A stretch of DNA of 64,000 bases from assembly GCA_006384855.1 (NCBI GenBank), contig VCJN01002346.1:62001-126000 (forward strand), given 5' to 3'. Shown here in pieces: positions 45,901 through 57,138 of this stretch. The position numbers and the translations under genes are program-made. This stretch comes from Tetraselmis striata (lineage: Eukaryota; Chlorophyta; Chlorodendrophyceae; Chlorodendrales; Chlorodendraceae). Every line of letters begins with the position of its first letter. The first letter of the stretch is position 1. Below the pieces are notes generated by a model. It did not search any database, was not told the origin of the DNA, and saw only the letters and a program-made list of their open reading frames with translations.

Positions 45901-47904
45901 GAACTGTAGGCCACTGATATAGAACCCGTTCTTTTTAAATTTTCTGAAAAATCGACGCATCGCTGATTCAACTGTCAAGTTACTTCATTTGGGGGGTTAC
46001 ACTGCATCCCTGGGCTGTCCACTAGGTCGACGACGCGCTGGCGGAGTTCCAGCGCCTCTAGCTCCGACGAGGTGAACAACAACAAGTCGTCGACGTACGA
46101 TATGATGCGCGCCCCCTCCACCGCCCGCGGCGCAGCTAGCGGCGCGACCGAGAGACGTTTTCCGGCGCAGCGGAGGCGGTAGCCGGAGAGCGTAGGTGCT
46201 TGACGAACGTCATCGTGAAGGTCGTGAATTAGTACGGGCTGAGCGACCAGCCCATAGGCAGGCCGCACAACCGGTAGAGTGTCCCGTGGATGCTGACCGA
46301 GAAGTATTCGCGGTTGGAGGGCGCGATGCCTAGGGCATAGAAGCCGTCTTAAAGTAGAACGAAAACAATTAGTCCCCTTTCGCGGTTAGGTGTCGGACGC
46401 CCATGTGTGTCTCCATTCGTAGCCGCTTGCGTGCGCAAAAGGTGTTGACTACGCGGAGATCAACGAGAAAAACGCCAATGATTGTCGCCGGGCTTCGGGA
46501 CGAAGAACTCCCGGGACACCCACCATGCGCACGAGGACTCCTCCCATGCGCCGGCCGCCGTTAAGGGTCTCAGTTTGCGGCAGTGAGGAACATGAGTTGG
46601 GCAGGGGGTCGCGTCGTTGACCGAGACGTCTTGGCTGGACCTTGGGCATGGCCGGTTGTAGCGGAAAGGCACGCGCACGCCCTCCCGTATCCAGCTCGTC
46701 ACTTGCGCGCTCGCGCCAATGTCTTGCCAGTGCCGCCAACTCCGCCTTTTAGGCTCCATACGCGGTGACGCATACAGCCGGAGTCGGGGCATGAGCTGTC
46801 GGCGCGGCGCGCCACACCGTCAGTCGCGGATCGTACGTGTCGCCGTTCTTGTTGCGGTTCTTGGCTTCCGCCTCGCGGCGCTTCTGCTCCCGCCTCTCGC
46901 GCGCCGCCTTGTCCTTCTCATGCCGCGCCTTGTCGCGGTCGCTATCGCGCTCCGTTACCTGCCTCTTGAAGGTCGCTGGCGCATGTGCCTTGGCCGCAGC
47001 CGTGAGGCCGACCTCGAGGCGCTTGTCCTCGAGCGCTGCGAGGAGGCCGTCGACGACGTTGGCGGAGCTATCATGCTCGGCGGTGTCGATGACTCAGGGG
47101 TAGATGAGTCACTCGGCGGCTTGCTCTGCGGGGGTGAGGGCCTTCTTGGCCTTATTGAGCGTCGAAGGCAGGTGAGCCTGGCCTCATCCGCGTCGCCTAC
47201 TGCTTCAAGCGTGCGATGCGGGGTGTTGAGTAGGTCGGGGGTGTCGGCGCGGTCTTAGGTAGGGGTATCGGGCGAGCGAAGCGTAGCCAACGTAGCCGTC
47301 TTATTAGCCGCCGCGTTTGCTGCGGCGCGGTAGAGGCCATAGCACACCATGTGGCGGTACTCGTCGCGCGAAGCAGTCTTGTTCGTCTCAGTTAGGTAGC
47401 GGTCGGCCTCGTTATTACGTGGCCGCCAGAGGCCCGGGCGTGTGTCGCCCGAAGGGAGGGGGGGAGTGTTGGTACGCCCGGGGCAAGGGGTGTTCCCAAT
47501 CCCGCGAGTCAATGTACGCGACCGTAGCGCCGCGGACGCACCCCGTAGCAAGGGTTGTCCGGGCGTCGTGCTACGGCTCCTTGCCACTCTCGCGGACTTC
47601 GTCGTCGTCCGAAGGAATATCGCGCTGCTCCTTGTTTATGTTGTCGTCATGTTCGTCCAAGCGGGTCGATAGAGCGTCCACATTCAACGCCAACGCTTGC
47701 AGCAACGCGAGCGTTGTCGTGTCCCGTGTCAGCTCCGTCGGCTCTGCATGCGTTTCGTCCGAAGTGTCGGCCGGCGTTGCCTTATTCGCAGTGTCCGCCG
47801 CCTTCTTGCCGCATGCCATCGTAGCGTGGGCAAGTGTGGTGGTGGAGTATGTGTCGTCGAGACCGTCGACTCGTAGAGATGTTCACACCTACGAAAAAGG
47901 TGTG

Positions 47905-48155
47905 GTGCCGTCGCGCTAGCTGGCCAGCTGGCGCAAAGGCAGAAGATGGAGTCCCCTCATGGTGCGGGTGCGTCATGTAGCAGGGTTTGTCGCATGCTGT
48001 CGCTAGCGCCGCTGGACATCGGGAGGTTCAAGCGGTATGCGTACGAGTACACGTAGCCAACATTCAAACTAGAGATTTAACTACCGTACCAATATCGGTG
48101 ACAGAATAGCCCAATAGTGTAATCAAACCTCTATATTAACAATATGACCATAAAA
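47905..48155. repeat. Terminal direct repeat of the DIRS-like element, right copy
   Basis: Same sequence as 42650-42900 in the same orientation. It lies just upstream (minus strand) of the gag-like frame that starts at about 47819. Confidence 0.85.
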
Positions 48156-48159
48156 AGAG

Positions 48160-49776
48160 TACATACGAGGATAGCGTAATGCACCATAATCAGAATTCAT
48201 TTATTCTATATGTATAGTGGGTATTAATGCTACACCCCTACACATAGGCATGGGGTTTGCGAATTGATATCCACATGCCCATGCGCGGGCTACACTGCTA
48301 TGAGACCGGACGCACTACGTGCATGCATGTTACTCATGATCGTACGGCTGGCGGGAAATGCCGCGATAGCGCGATGATAGACCCGATATTGTCACGCGGA
48401 AACCGATGCCGTCAACACTTTCATTTAGGCAAAAGCATGACTTCTCGCGCTAGCGCTTCAAAACCACAAATTGCGCCACTCGTGTGCATACATATAGGGA
48501 TGGGGATGTGATATGAGTACTGCGCCCCCGTACTCATACCACATCACCCTTGGTATAATAACTATCCACCATGCATGTAGGTCATTGAAATTAGGTCATT
48601 TACGATCTGCCAGAACCAAGCTTTACGTGTCGATGACGATGGTTTATGGGCAAAATCATGGATAAAATACAGATGTGATAGTTGCACGCGCAAGCGGGAG
48701 AGAGTGCTCGCGGCCTCATTGCCGTAGGGCAATTTTTTTCTATAGTAGTGCATAACCGCATGCTCATAGCACGCCATGGTGAGCCCAGTGAGACGGCAAT
48801 GGAGCGCATCGTGATTCGTCGATGCTGGTGGTCGGAAGTAATGATGTGAAGGGGGCGGGGGGTCCGGCATGGCGGCCGAGGGTATCGCTCAATAAGGGGG
48901 GCATGTGCTAAGTATAAGTGGTCGGTGCACAAGTAAACGCAACATATTGTGCCACCACCGTGTATCAGGTTGCGAGATCCACTTGGCGTAAACTTTCGCG
49001 CCAATGTGATGACCACACGCACGCGGACAGAGACATCATGCGGTATGTTTCGACATCTTATTCTTCAAGAATCGAAAAATGCCAAAATGGCCTCAGACGA
49101 CCGTGCCGGAAATTAAGACATGGTAGCCTTGCTCGCATACATTTTAATGGTATTTATCTGAAATTTTCGACGTTTCCTCGCAACGCACCGAGCGATATCG
49201 CAAGTTCGAGAACTGCACCACAAGGCAACATTGCAGTGGCGATAGTATAGCCCTACACCGTGCACGGGCGCACGCCACTATGTCCCCACCCCACCCAATA
49301 ATTTCCTAGCCTCTTTGCTGACATGTTTCCTTGCCAACCCATGTCCATCTCACTATGCAATGGTCTATGCATGCGCAATGAGACATGCGGGGCACCAACC
49401 CTTGTTGTAAGGATAATGGCAACGCTCAGTGTGGCGCAAGTGCCACTCGTGTAGGACACTTGTTAGGGCCAAAGGGCTTGCTTACACCCTATGGTGATAA
49501 AGGCTGAGCATAAATGTGCAAGATTCCAGAATTTCAGGTCATAAATCCTATATTCAGCTGCCCTACTATTCGTAAGCACAGATTCGGCGAGAAAGAGGCC
49601 TACGACTTATGTGGAGGGGTATAGCAACGAACACCGTATCATAAAATACGATTACCGGTACCCAGGTACTCGCTACGAGTACCAGTGCTACAAATTACAG
49701 TGATGAGATACTAAGCAGTACTCTGACGACGCGATGGGTTTTACAATGTTGACTCGACATTGATCCCGGGTTCGTC
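48160..49776. other. Intergenic, no supported gene
   Basis: Short frames on both strands without motifs. GTACTCG/ACGAGTAC words cluster at about 49655-49690. Nothing else seen. Confidence 0.45.
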
Positions 49777-49967
49777 GCCTGATTATCGATTTATCGGTTA
49801 ATTGGCCACCTAATTATCGATAGTATCGATCAGTTGACAACATAATTGTCGATGTTATCGATTAATTGCGCATGAAATTGTCGATACTATCGAATAATCG
49901 CGCACCAAATAATCGATAATATCGATAAATTGCGCACCTAATTATTGATAGTATCGATCACTTAAGA
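49777..49967. repeat. 32 bp tandem array with TATCGATA-type palindromes
   Basis: Five consecutive units of exactly 32 bp (49808, 49840, 49872, 49904 and 49936), preceded by a 31 bp diverged unit at 49777. Each has an AT-rich core like TTATCGATAGTATCGAT (nearly self-complementary) and a GCGCACC-like spacer. Spacing is regular and units differ by a few bases. Confidence 0.9.
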
Positions 49968-50214
49968 TCTACTATGCATATGATCTTGACAATCTATCGA
50001 TTTTTGATGCGGATGTTTAGCGGCGGGCCGTGTCGATGCTTGTGGCTTCGTCTCGTACAAGACGCGATGGCTTTCCGACCCGCACGCTAAACCGTGTGTG
50101 AAGCTCCGCAGTCCCTTGACCGCCGGTAACGTCGTCTTGGTTGGCTACTGCCGGTCATGCTGACAGCTGCCGGCTTTAAATCGCGTTTTGGACAAGGCGA
50201 GCGCTACGACATCG

Positions 50215-50218
<4 letters not shown>

Positions 50219-50250
<32 letters not shown>

Positions 50251-50390
50251 ACTACTCCCCCCCTCGTCCTCTTCCTCTCTGGTCTGTCTGTTTGTTTGTC
50301 TGTTTGTCTGTCTGTCTGTCTGTCTCTGTCTCTGTCTCTCTCTGTCTCTCTCTGTCTGTCTCTCTCTCTCTCCCTCTCCCCCCCCCTCTC
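50219..50390. repeat. (CT)n / (CTGT)n microsatellite
   Basis: A pyrimidine tract of TCTC, then TGTCTGTTTG and CTGTCTGT words, ending in CTCTCTCC. Ser/Leu-rich and Arg/Glu-rich open frames here are artefacts. Confidence 0.9.
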
Positions 50391-50399
50391 CATTCCGAC

Positions 50400-52850
50400 C
50401 GCGCTAGTTGTGCGGGTTGGTGGTACTAGCGATCCCTTCCTTGTCCCTTCCTACCATATGGCACCTCCATCTCGGCGCCGACGGCTCGGCGCCTCGGCTA
50501 GGCCGGCGGATTCATCGACTGTATGCCGCGCTACCGGTCGCAATTTCACACCCGGCCTGTATAGCCAACTCGACTGCTGTGATATCGAACGAGCGACCCC
50601 GCGTTCGGCCGACTACTTCTACCATGGCGCGCCATATGGCTACGCATCCTCGGGCGGTCGACGTAGCTCCAGAGCGCGGGCGCGCAAGTACGAATGAGCC
50701 GCGCAAACATGCGCCATCCGGGCCTCGCCCCGACTCGTGCACCCCGAGGTCCGACTACATGCGCCACATGGTGCGACGCAACTAGCAAGCATGGGCGGAC
50801 ATCGGAGCCGGACGCGAGGTCGTCGACATGATTCCTAACGGCGTGCGCATCCTGTTCCAGGGTGGGCTACCCGCCCCCTTTCACCAAGACGTCTCGATGG
50901 CGGAGGACGCGACTCCCGACCAACTGCCCTTCATGGACGGCGTGCAGGCTCGCTTCCTAGCTAGTGGGGCGTGAGAGTAAGGCCATTGCAAACGGTGGGT
51001 CTTTTGACTCTTTCTCGTCCCCAAGCCCGGTGCCAATAAGTGGCGACTCATCACCGACCTTTGCCCCCTTAACCGATACTATGAGAAGCGAGACATGACT
51101 TTTGAGACCCTCACCCGGCTGCGAGATCTAGCTCGACCTAGCGACTACATGATGTCCATGGACATGTAGAACGGATTCTACGCTGTCGGTATTGTCCAAA
51201 GGACCGAGACAGCTTCACCGTGGACTACCGTGGCAAGCTCTACCGGCGGGCTGGGCTCTCCATAGGCTCGGGCTTAGCCCCCTACTATTCTTGCTCCTTC
51301 ACGACTGCGTTTGATCGGCATATGCGCCGCCCCGACTTCACGGTACGCCCCACGGCGTGCCTGCGTCCAAGCTCAGCATAGGACGACGCCATTCACTGCG
51401 CCGACACTTCCGCGGTTGTCGAACGCTTCCCGATATGGACGACTTCATGTTTTTCGGGTCGCACCGAGCGCATGCCTACGCCGTACAAGACTACATCACA
51501 TCTCCGCTCGGCCTCAGCCGGCCTCAGCCGACACCCGGACACGGGCTAGTGGGAGCCAGTGCAGCGGCTAAAGCATTTCGGCATGGAGTTCCATTCTCAG
51601 AATGGGATGGTTGGAGCTCCGGAGCTCAAGCCCGAGTCGCTCGCTGCCATAGCCCTCGGCCTGCTCATTCGCCGAACGTAACGAGACAAACGGTGACTGC
51701 GCATGTGCGGGAGCTCGCGTCCCTAGCTTGTCAAGCCTAGTTCCTCTTCCTCGCTATCAAATCGGCCCGGCTGTACCTCCACGAGCCGCACGACCTGCTC
51801 CACACCAAGGACTTGTGGAGATGGCGCGTCAAGATGACGCAACAACTCCGGTATGACCTCTAGTGGTGGGCTGCTGTCCCGACACACAATAACGGCCTTT
51901 CCATCAACAAGACCGTCAAGAACGTCTTCATGCACGTCAACAATTCCATATATGGGTGGGAGGCCGTCCTCAAGGAGACCACCGAGGCGCGCGGCTTTTG
52001 ATACGAGTCACGGCGACCGTGAGCTGCACATCGCCTACGAGGAGCTCGAGGCTGTCCGCTACGACGTGCTCACCTTCATCCTTTCCAAGCTGCGGGGTCG
52101 ACATGTATTGTTCCACGCGGACAAAATGCCTATGGTCACATTCTCGTAACCATCACCTCCCGTTCTCCCCTACTTATGACAGAGATACGGACCGAAGCTG
52201 TGGTTCATTCTCGACTCCAATGACATCTCCATTCGCGCACGCTACATCAAGACCACGGCTAACATCGTCTAGACCGACCGCCTCAGCCGCAAGATTGACT
52301 ACGATGACTAGATAGGCGTTCAGCCTCCACCACTTTAACCACCTTGACAATACATAGGGTAGCTACACCATCGACCGCTTCGCTACGATCGAAAACGCGC
52401 GGCTCCCGCGCTACAACTCGTCCCGCTGGCGCGACCCGTGTTGTGAGGCCACCGACAGCATGCGCCTTTCCGACGGCGCTTGGCGCCGCGGGCACAACTG
52501 GTGCATCTCCCTAGCGCCTCATCGACGATCTCGTCATTAAATGCCACACCCCCGGCGCGGCGGCCACCGTCATCGTGCCCTAATGACCGGATAGGAGGTG
52601 GCACCAAAGCCCCTTGGAATGGCATCCGAGGTCCCCACCCTCCCCGGACCTCTTTGCGCCCGGTCGCCTCGGCATGGGCGACGGCGTCAGTCCTCCCAAA
52701 TGGTTGGTGGTAGCCTTTCGGCTCCCACTCCGGGCCCGGTGCCCGGTCCCGGCTTCTTGACCGCCCCTCGCCTGCCCCTCGGGCCGGCCGGCGCCCTCAT
52801 GCGTTATGCCCAAGACCGAGCTCGGCACACATCCCCCTCCCTTTGAAATG
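50400..52850 (+). mobile_element. Second DIRS-like element copy, decayed, different subfamily
   Basis: Plus strand pieces in order: VVDMIPNGVRILFQGGLPAP near 50820, KWRLITDLCPLNRYYEKRDM near 51030 (RT fingers), YMMSMDM followed by a TAG then NGFYAVGI (motif A), LSIGSGLAPYYSCSFTTAFD (motif B region) and MDDFMFFGSHRAHAYAVQDY (YMDD-like). RNase H follows near 51900-52300 (VFMHVNNSIYGWEAVLKE, YEELEAVRYDVLTFILSKL) and the C-terminal block at 52380-52560. In-frame stops and frame changes are frequent. Residues differ much from the 42.65-48.15 kb copy. The 3' end shares words (CCTTTGAAATGTTTACC, CCGTAGTTGGGGTTCC) with a tract at about 59480. Confidence 0.75.
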
Positions 52851-53039
52851 TTTACCACCCGTAGTTGGGGTTCCTTCCGCATGGCGCGCACTGCGTGCAT
52901 TTGCCTGCGACACGTTAATCCATGTGGCATGCATACGGCGCGCGAAGCTACATATCCTAACAATTATACTATACGGGCGTGGGCCGCGGCACCGCGGATC
53001 CGCTACAAAACTTAAATTAGACGTTGAAAACTGCCGTGA

Positions 53040-53850
53040 GACTAGCATGGTCGACTCCAGCACATCGTTAACACGTGGACGTCGGGGACTTATGACAATG
53101 TGCGGTGGTTTGATAGACTAGCTAGGGCGAACGTAGGGCTAGCTGAGAGGGCGCACCTTCCAATTGAGTGGAAGCCAGTAGCCGCGCTCGATGCCGCTAA
53201 ACTAGTGAAGGCATCGGTGTGGGCGGGTTACGAATCGTCGGCATCATTAGCACGCACTAAAACCCGGGGTATACATATCCAAGCGTCTTATGCGGCAAAC
53301 CCGTTGCCACAGTACAGTGTGGGTGTCCCCGCGGGGGTTTTGGCCGGGCTGCACATTTTGATACAATTACGCACCCGAGTATTTCCCTCTGCCCGCCGAT
53401 TGGCCCGCATTCATGCCATGCCCGAGCGGTTCCTTGAACACCGCCATGCATGTGGCGAAGGTGAATATGAGACTATCAAACATATGTTGGTGGATGGAGT
53501 GCCCGCGGTGGGGGTATCACCGTCAAAATTTTGGGTTGTTAGTTCCGGAGTTCGGTGATTTTATTAGTGGTCAGATTATGGCGTCAACGCCTGAGGACTT
53601 GACTGCCTTTATTTTTGGCGGCGGGGTCCCCCCCTCCCTTCACGGCGCCCTGGATTTTACTGGGAATGGGAAATTTTTCCAGCTATGGCGTCGGGCCCTC
53701 CCTCACATTGCCCTTTTTGTGCACATATATCGCACTCCCGAAATGCTTTGCTCCACAGGTTGGGGCTTGCCCCAACTCGCATTACTCGAATGGGCCGACG
53801 CCCAAACGGGTAGGGCGGACCTTTCATGGTGAGTGCCGGGTATTTTGATG
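53040..53850 (+). mobile_element. 3' end of a LINE (C-terminal zinc knuckle region), truncated
   Basis: Two overlapping frames (53100-53558 and 53413-53832) together give an alpha-rich segment (RLARANVGLAERAHLP, ALDAAKLVKASVWAGYESSA) and a Cys-His motif of the type C-x-E-x-E-T-x-K-H-M-L-x-C near 53460-53500. LLVPEFGDFISGQIMA and LWRRALPHIALFVHIYRTPE follow. This pattern is usual after the RT/RNase H in non-LTR elements. The frame change near 53500 shows damage. The RT is missing. Confidence 0.5.
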
Positions 53851-53859
53851 GCAATTTTT

Positions 53860-54196
53860 AGACGGTGATCCAACCGTGTTGGGAATTTCGTCACAGGCCT
53901 CCATTTGGTCTTGCAGATTGCTTCGGCAATTCGCTTGTTGACTATAACGGGGCGTCGCCTACCCAGGGCTTTCCGTAACCGGATCGCTGCCTAAACGGTT
54001 GTCGTAGGGACGCTGCAAGGGTTTCACTGGTGCCAGTCCTGTCCCGGGGCCGGGAAAAAAAGCACATCGTTGTGAATCGACCCCGCGCGAGGCAGTACTC
54101 AGTAAAAAACTGGCTGACTCTGCTGTCCCTGTCTTCCATCTTATTGGCGCCCCGCCTACGTTTTGGCGGGCCTCCCGTCCGTCCCTCCCTAACTAT
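53860..54196. other. Intergenic, nothing recognised
   Basis: Short stretch between the LINE tail and the plus-strand gene candidate. No motif or RNA gene seen. Confidence 0.4.
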
Positions 54197-54225
54197 GTGC
54201 TTATTTATGTTCTTGCGGGTTGCCG

Positions 54226-54508
54226 ACAGGCTCCTGCCACAGAAAACTCTGTAACCGAAGCCAAGGCATATTTCGGCAGACTCCAGCCCCCTCCAGTTGA
54301 AATTGCACTATGGGCTCCCCCCCTCCTCCCCCCGGCTCTGCCGGCCTCCGATGCGCGCCTGCGTGATGCCACTGCGGCATGGCACGAACAGACAGGTGAC
54401 CGCCAGTCGCTGCGCTTCACCTTTTTGCCCCAGTGCAGCCCAATGGAAGTGAAGCACGCATATATCATCAAGCTCTCGCACAGCACACACGGCGTGCCTC
54501 AACCCTAA
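54226..54508 (+). CDS. Possible upstream exon of the gene at 54.8-55.6 kb
   Basis: After GCCGACAG the plus strand reads APATENSVTEAKAYFGRLQP, a Pro-rich part, then ARLRDATAAWHEQTG, and may splice at AGACAG|GTGACC (about 54394) or run on to a stop at 54508. Composition is coding-like but no family is recognised, and the join to the next ORF is not determined. The opposite frame on the minus strand looks random. Confidence 0.35.
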
Positions 54509-54806
54509 CTTCGAAGGCTTGGTACTCGTTTGCAGCGGGAGAGAAGCCAAACAGAGCGTGCTATTCGTTTGCTGGGCAGAGCACTACATGCCGAGCAATG
54601 ATTCGGCTGCTTGTTTCTACAACCAGCCTCGGAGGGCGTGACAAAGCTGCTCGGTGACCTCGGGTACATGTTAAGGGATAGAGAAGGTCCCCGCGGAACA
54701 CCAAGCACAGCTGTTGCTCGAATACCGCAATTAGCGCGTGATACCACACAGCGGAGCTGGCCTGTTCGAGCGTGGACCGCAGCCTCAAGCAACTGATACT
54801 CCAGCA

Positions 54807-55559
54807 ATGGCGTCATATCACACGCCGGTATCTGGTACATGGGCAGACCGATCCACAAGCTCCCCGAGTGCTGTGCAGGACTTTGGCCAGCGCCGGGGAG
54901 GCAGCCTACAGCCTGTGCCTGGGCCCACTGATGCATGCACTTTGTCTCCTCTATCCCCCCTAACCTGCGCTTCGCCGACGGAGCTGCCAGGCGGGAGGCC
55001 CAAAGATCTCTGGAGAGGCAGGCCCAACCCACCGCTGCCTAGCCTGGTGCAGGACCAGACCAGCCCACTGACTTCCTGGGCTCCCAGCCCGCTGGGGCCA
55101 CCCTCTAGCTCCCGGCAGCGTAAGTCGGTGGAGTACATGGGGCCAGCCGGAGAGGAGCAGTTGCGCCGATCCTCTGAATCATACGCGGTGCAGCAGGCTG
55201 TTCCTGGTTCCATGGGACCACACGAGTCATACAGCACGCGCATGAAGCGCACAGGAGGGGTCATCAACTCGCAGACGAGCGTTCACCGGCCGCCGCAGCA
55301 CGGAGGAACCCGAGGGTCACCGAGCGGCAGCGGGCAGCAGGCGGGCGGCGCCAGCCGTCCGGCACCATCCAGCAGTGAGCTGGAGCTGATGGGGGCATTT
55401 CGGCAAGCGCAAAGGGGCGAGCAGCAGCATGAGGCGCCGCTGGTGGTAAGTCAGGTGGAATGCAGGCCAACATCGCTGCGGGCTATGCTGGATGGCTTCG
55501 AGGAGTGGGCAGCTGCAATGGAGACGGGGACGGCTGCCAGGAACCTGCCCAAGCCCTGA
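54807..55559 (+). CDS. Unrecognised disordered protein
   Basis: ATG at 54807 (MASYHTPVSGTWADRST) opens 250 residues ending at TGA 55557-55559; the open frame extends to 54738, so an upstream exon could join. The protein is rich in Ser, Pro, Gly and Gln with few hydrophobic residues until the end, where ELELMGAFRQAQRGEQQ and LRAMLDGFEEWAAAMETG suggest two short helices. No known domain. It is the longest motif-free frame in this part with coherent composition. A competing frame (54772-54963, MDRSLKQLILQQWRHITRRY) also looks plausible, so the first 150 bases are uncertain. Confidence 0.45.
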   Translation: MASYHTPVSGTWADRSTSSPSAVQDFGQRRGGSLQPVPGPTDACTLSPLSPLTCASPTELPGGRPKDLWRGRPNPPLPSLVQDQTSPLTSWAPSPLGPPSSSRQRKSVEYMGPAGEEQLRRSSESYAVQQAVPGSMGPHESYSTRMKRTGGVINSQTSVHRPPQHGGTRGSPSGSGQQAGGASRPAPSSSELELMGAFRQAQRGEQQHEAPLVVSQVECRPTSLRAMLDGFEEWAAAMETGTAARNLPKP

Positions 55560-55579
55560 TATTCGCCGCGGTAACTGCC

Positions 55580-56200
55580 GCGGCAGAGCAGCGCAGTAGC
55601 AGCGCAAGCACCATAGATAGTAAGAGGTACCGTCACATCAAGCAGAAAGTTGGCCTGCGCACAGGTAGCACCAGGCAGTTTTCTTGCAGTGAATGCGCCC
55701 GGAAGCTGCACTTGCTGTGCTCATGCCAATGGTGACAAGCAGCCTAGCCACACCACAGTGTTACACATCCTCCATCACCGCGGCAGCGGCTGCCGCATGC
55801 TGCGAGCGTCGATGTATTGAGCTCTAGTACCCACTCCCGTATAGCTAGCACGTTCCATCCGACGAACAGGACTGGCACATCTACCACAAGTCAGCAATGC
55901 ATGACATGTTGGCCGTGTGTGCGTTTCGTGCAACATCACCGGGGCGGTGCATGTCACGGATGGGGCCACAGTGGACAGTTTGGAGGCTTTAAATATGTGC
56001 TATTGCTATGGTTTCGTTCGTGTATGCGCTAAATGTGGACAACGTTGCTTGTGAAGTTGTCAGTATGCCGCGCACGTGCATCTTGCATGTTGCCCCCACG
56101 ATGGGTTGAACAAGCTGGCCACCTACAATTATTTGTTACTTATGGTGCTGAGAGAATGATCTGCAGGAGACATGGGGGTGGCTGCAGAATGGGCTATGGG
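55580..56200. other. Convergent intergenic region
   Basis: 3' flanks of the plus-strand gene at 54.8 kb and the minus-strand gene at 56.2 kb. No supported coding. Confidence 0.4.
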
Positions 56201-56211
56201 CAGGGTAGCCC

Positions 56212-56680
56212 TCATTTCATGGAGGCCAACGTAGCCAACCATGCCAGCAGTTTGAACACACCAAACACCACACCTGCGCGAAGGGGGGTGGGGGGGGGGG
56301 GGGGGGGGGGGGGGGGTCACTGCTGAGACGTGAAATACCCCACCTACTCTCATAATCTCCGTTGCACCCCAGCAAAACATGCGTGCTGTGAAAATCAGGG
56401 CCACATGCTTACCTGCGGGGAGGCAGACGAGTGCCACAAGTAGCGCCACGACAATGGCTGACGCCACAATCGTCTCAAAAGTGTCCCAGAGTAGACGTCG
56501 CCCCCTGGCGGTAAGCATAAGAGCCAGCACATTCACCAGCACCACGCTAGTGATTATGGAGCTGAACGGCAGGTCTGACACTGGCGGCACTGCGCCATCC
56601 GCCCAGGCGTGCTGCAGCAAGTCCTGCGTTGTGGTCCAATCCGCCAGCAGCCCTGTGTACAGGCTGTGCAACGTCTCCAT
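56212..56680 (-). CDS. Small three-helix membrane protein, family unknown
   Basis: Two exons, 56680-56413 and 56273-56212, join in phase 1 to give 109 residues. The start METLHSLYTGLLADWTTTQD is followed by three hydrophobic segments: SIITSVVLVNVLALMLTA, TIVASAIVVALLVALVCLPA and, from exon 2, FKLLAWLATLASMK just before the stop. A conserved-looking loop GRRLLWDTFE lies between helices 1 and 2. Donor GTAAGC, acceptor CGCGCAG after a long poly-C (sense strand) that acts as a pyrimidine tract. I do not recognise the family; the size and layout suit an organelle or ER membrane protein. Confidence 0.6.
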
Positions 56681-56689
56681 TGCGCCCAC

Positions 56690-57130
56690 CTAAGCGCTTG
56701 GCGTGGGTGACCCGCTATCCCCAAGCCCTGCAGCTCAACACTGCGACCAGAATTCTGAGGCCTTGTCGGGGAGTATAGGCAGCGGATTGCTGGTACTGAG
56801 GAAGGTCGCGGGGTAGGACCTGCTTGCCAGTCAGTCTTTCTCACTCGTGTCTGCGCCGCCGGCCGGGCGGGTGACCACCCCGGGCCGCGCGCCGTTGCTC
56901 AAGTTCAGTGCGCAGGGCCAGGCAGCCAGCGCAGCAGTCGTCGGGTCATCGCTACTGCTGGTACCGCCCCACCTCTAAGGATCCTGTAAGGAATTATATT
57001 TCGTCATTATTCGAATTACCTTATTATTTAGCAGGTTGCTGATTTTATTCAACTTTTTTCATCTATATGTTCCGGTACAGGTCTTCGGACGAATTTACTT
57101 TTTGGTTACAGGGAGACGAATCCAGCGTCT
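56690..57130. other. Intergenic, upstream of the small membrane protein gene
   Basis: GC-rich near 56690-56960 then abruptly AT-rich from about 56990. No gene seen. Confidence 0.4.
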
Positions 57131-57138
57131 TCCCGACA

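Larger units (their letters stand above)
42650..48155 (-). mobile_element. DIRS-like (tyrosine recombinase) retrotransposon, full layout but decayed
   Basis: Reading along the minus strand: a gag-like charged region (47819 to about 46840), RT (SREFFVPKPGDN near 46520 and SYVDDLLLFTSS near 46100, the YxDD motif), RNase H and C-terminal region (45226-44092, same family as the fragment at 23.66-24.84 kb), and a tyrosine recombinase (43955-42896). The recombinase includes YIAWHGVRGAVKAANLQPYL (core-binding helix region), LSLRIGAATAAYAIGV (the RxxR/HxxR region with the His apparently lost) and VVLDYINP (catalytic Tyr). Near-identical segments of about 250 bp lie at both ends (42650-42900 and 47905-48155, sharing CGCTAGCGCCGCTGGACATC). 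Many stops and frame changes make it inactive. The order gag, RT, RH, YR identifies a DIRS/PAT-like element. Confidence 0.85.

Noticed and set aside
50145-50697. Ser/Leu-rich and Arg/Glu-rich frames over the CT microsatellite
   Set aside because: Simple-sequence artefact.
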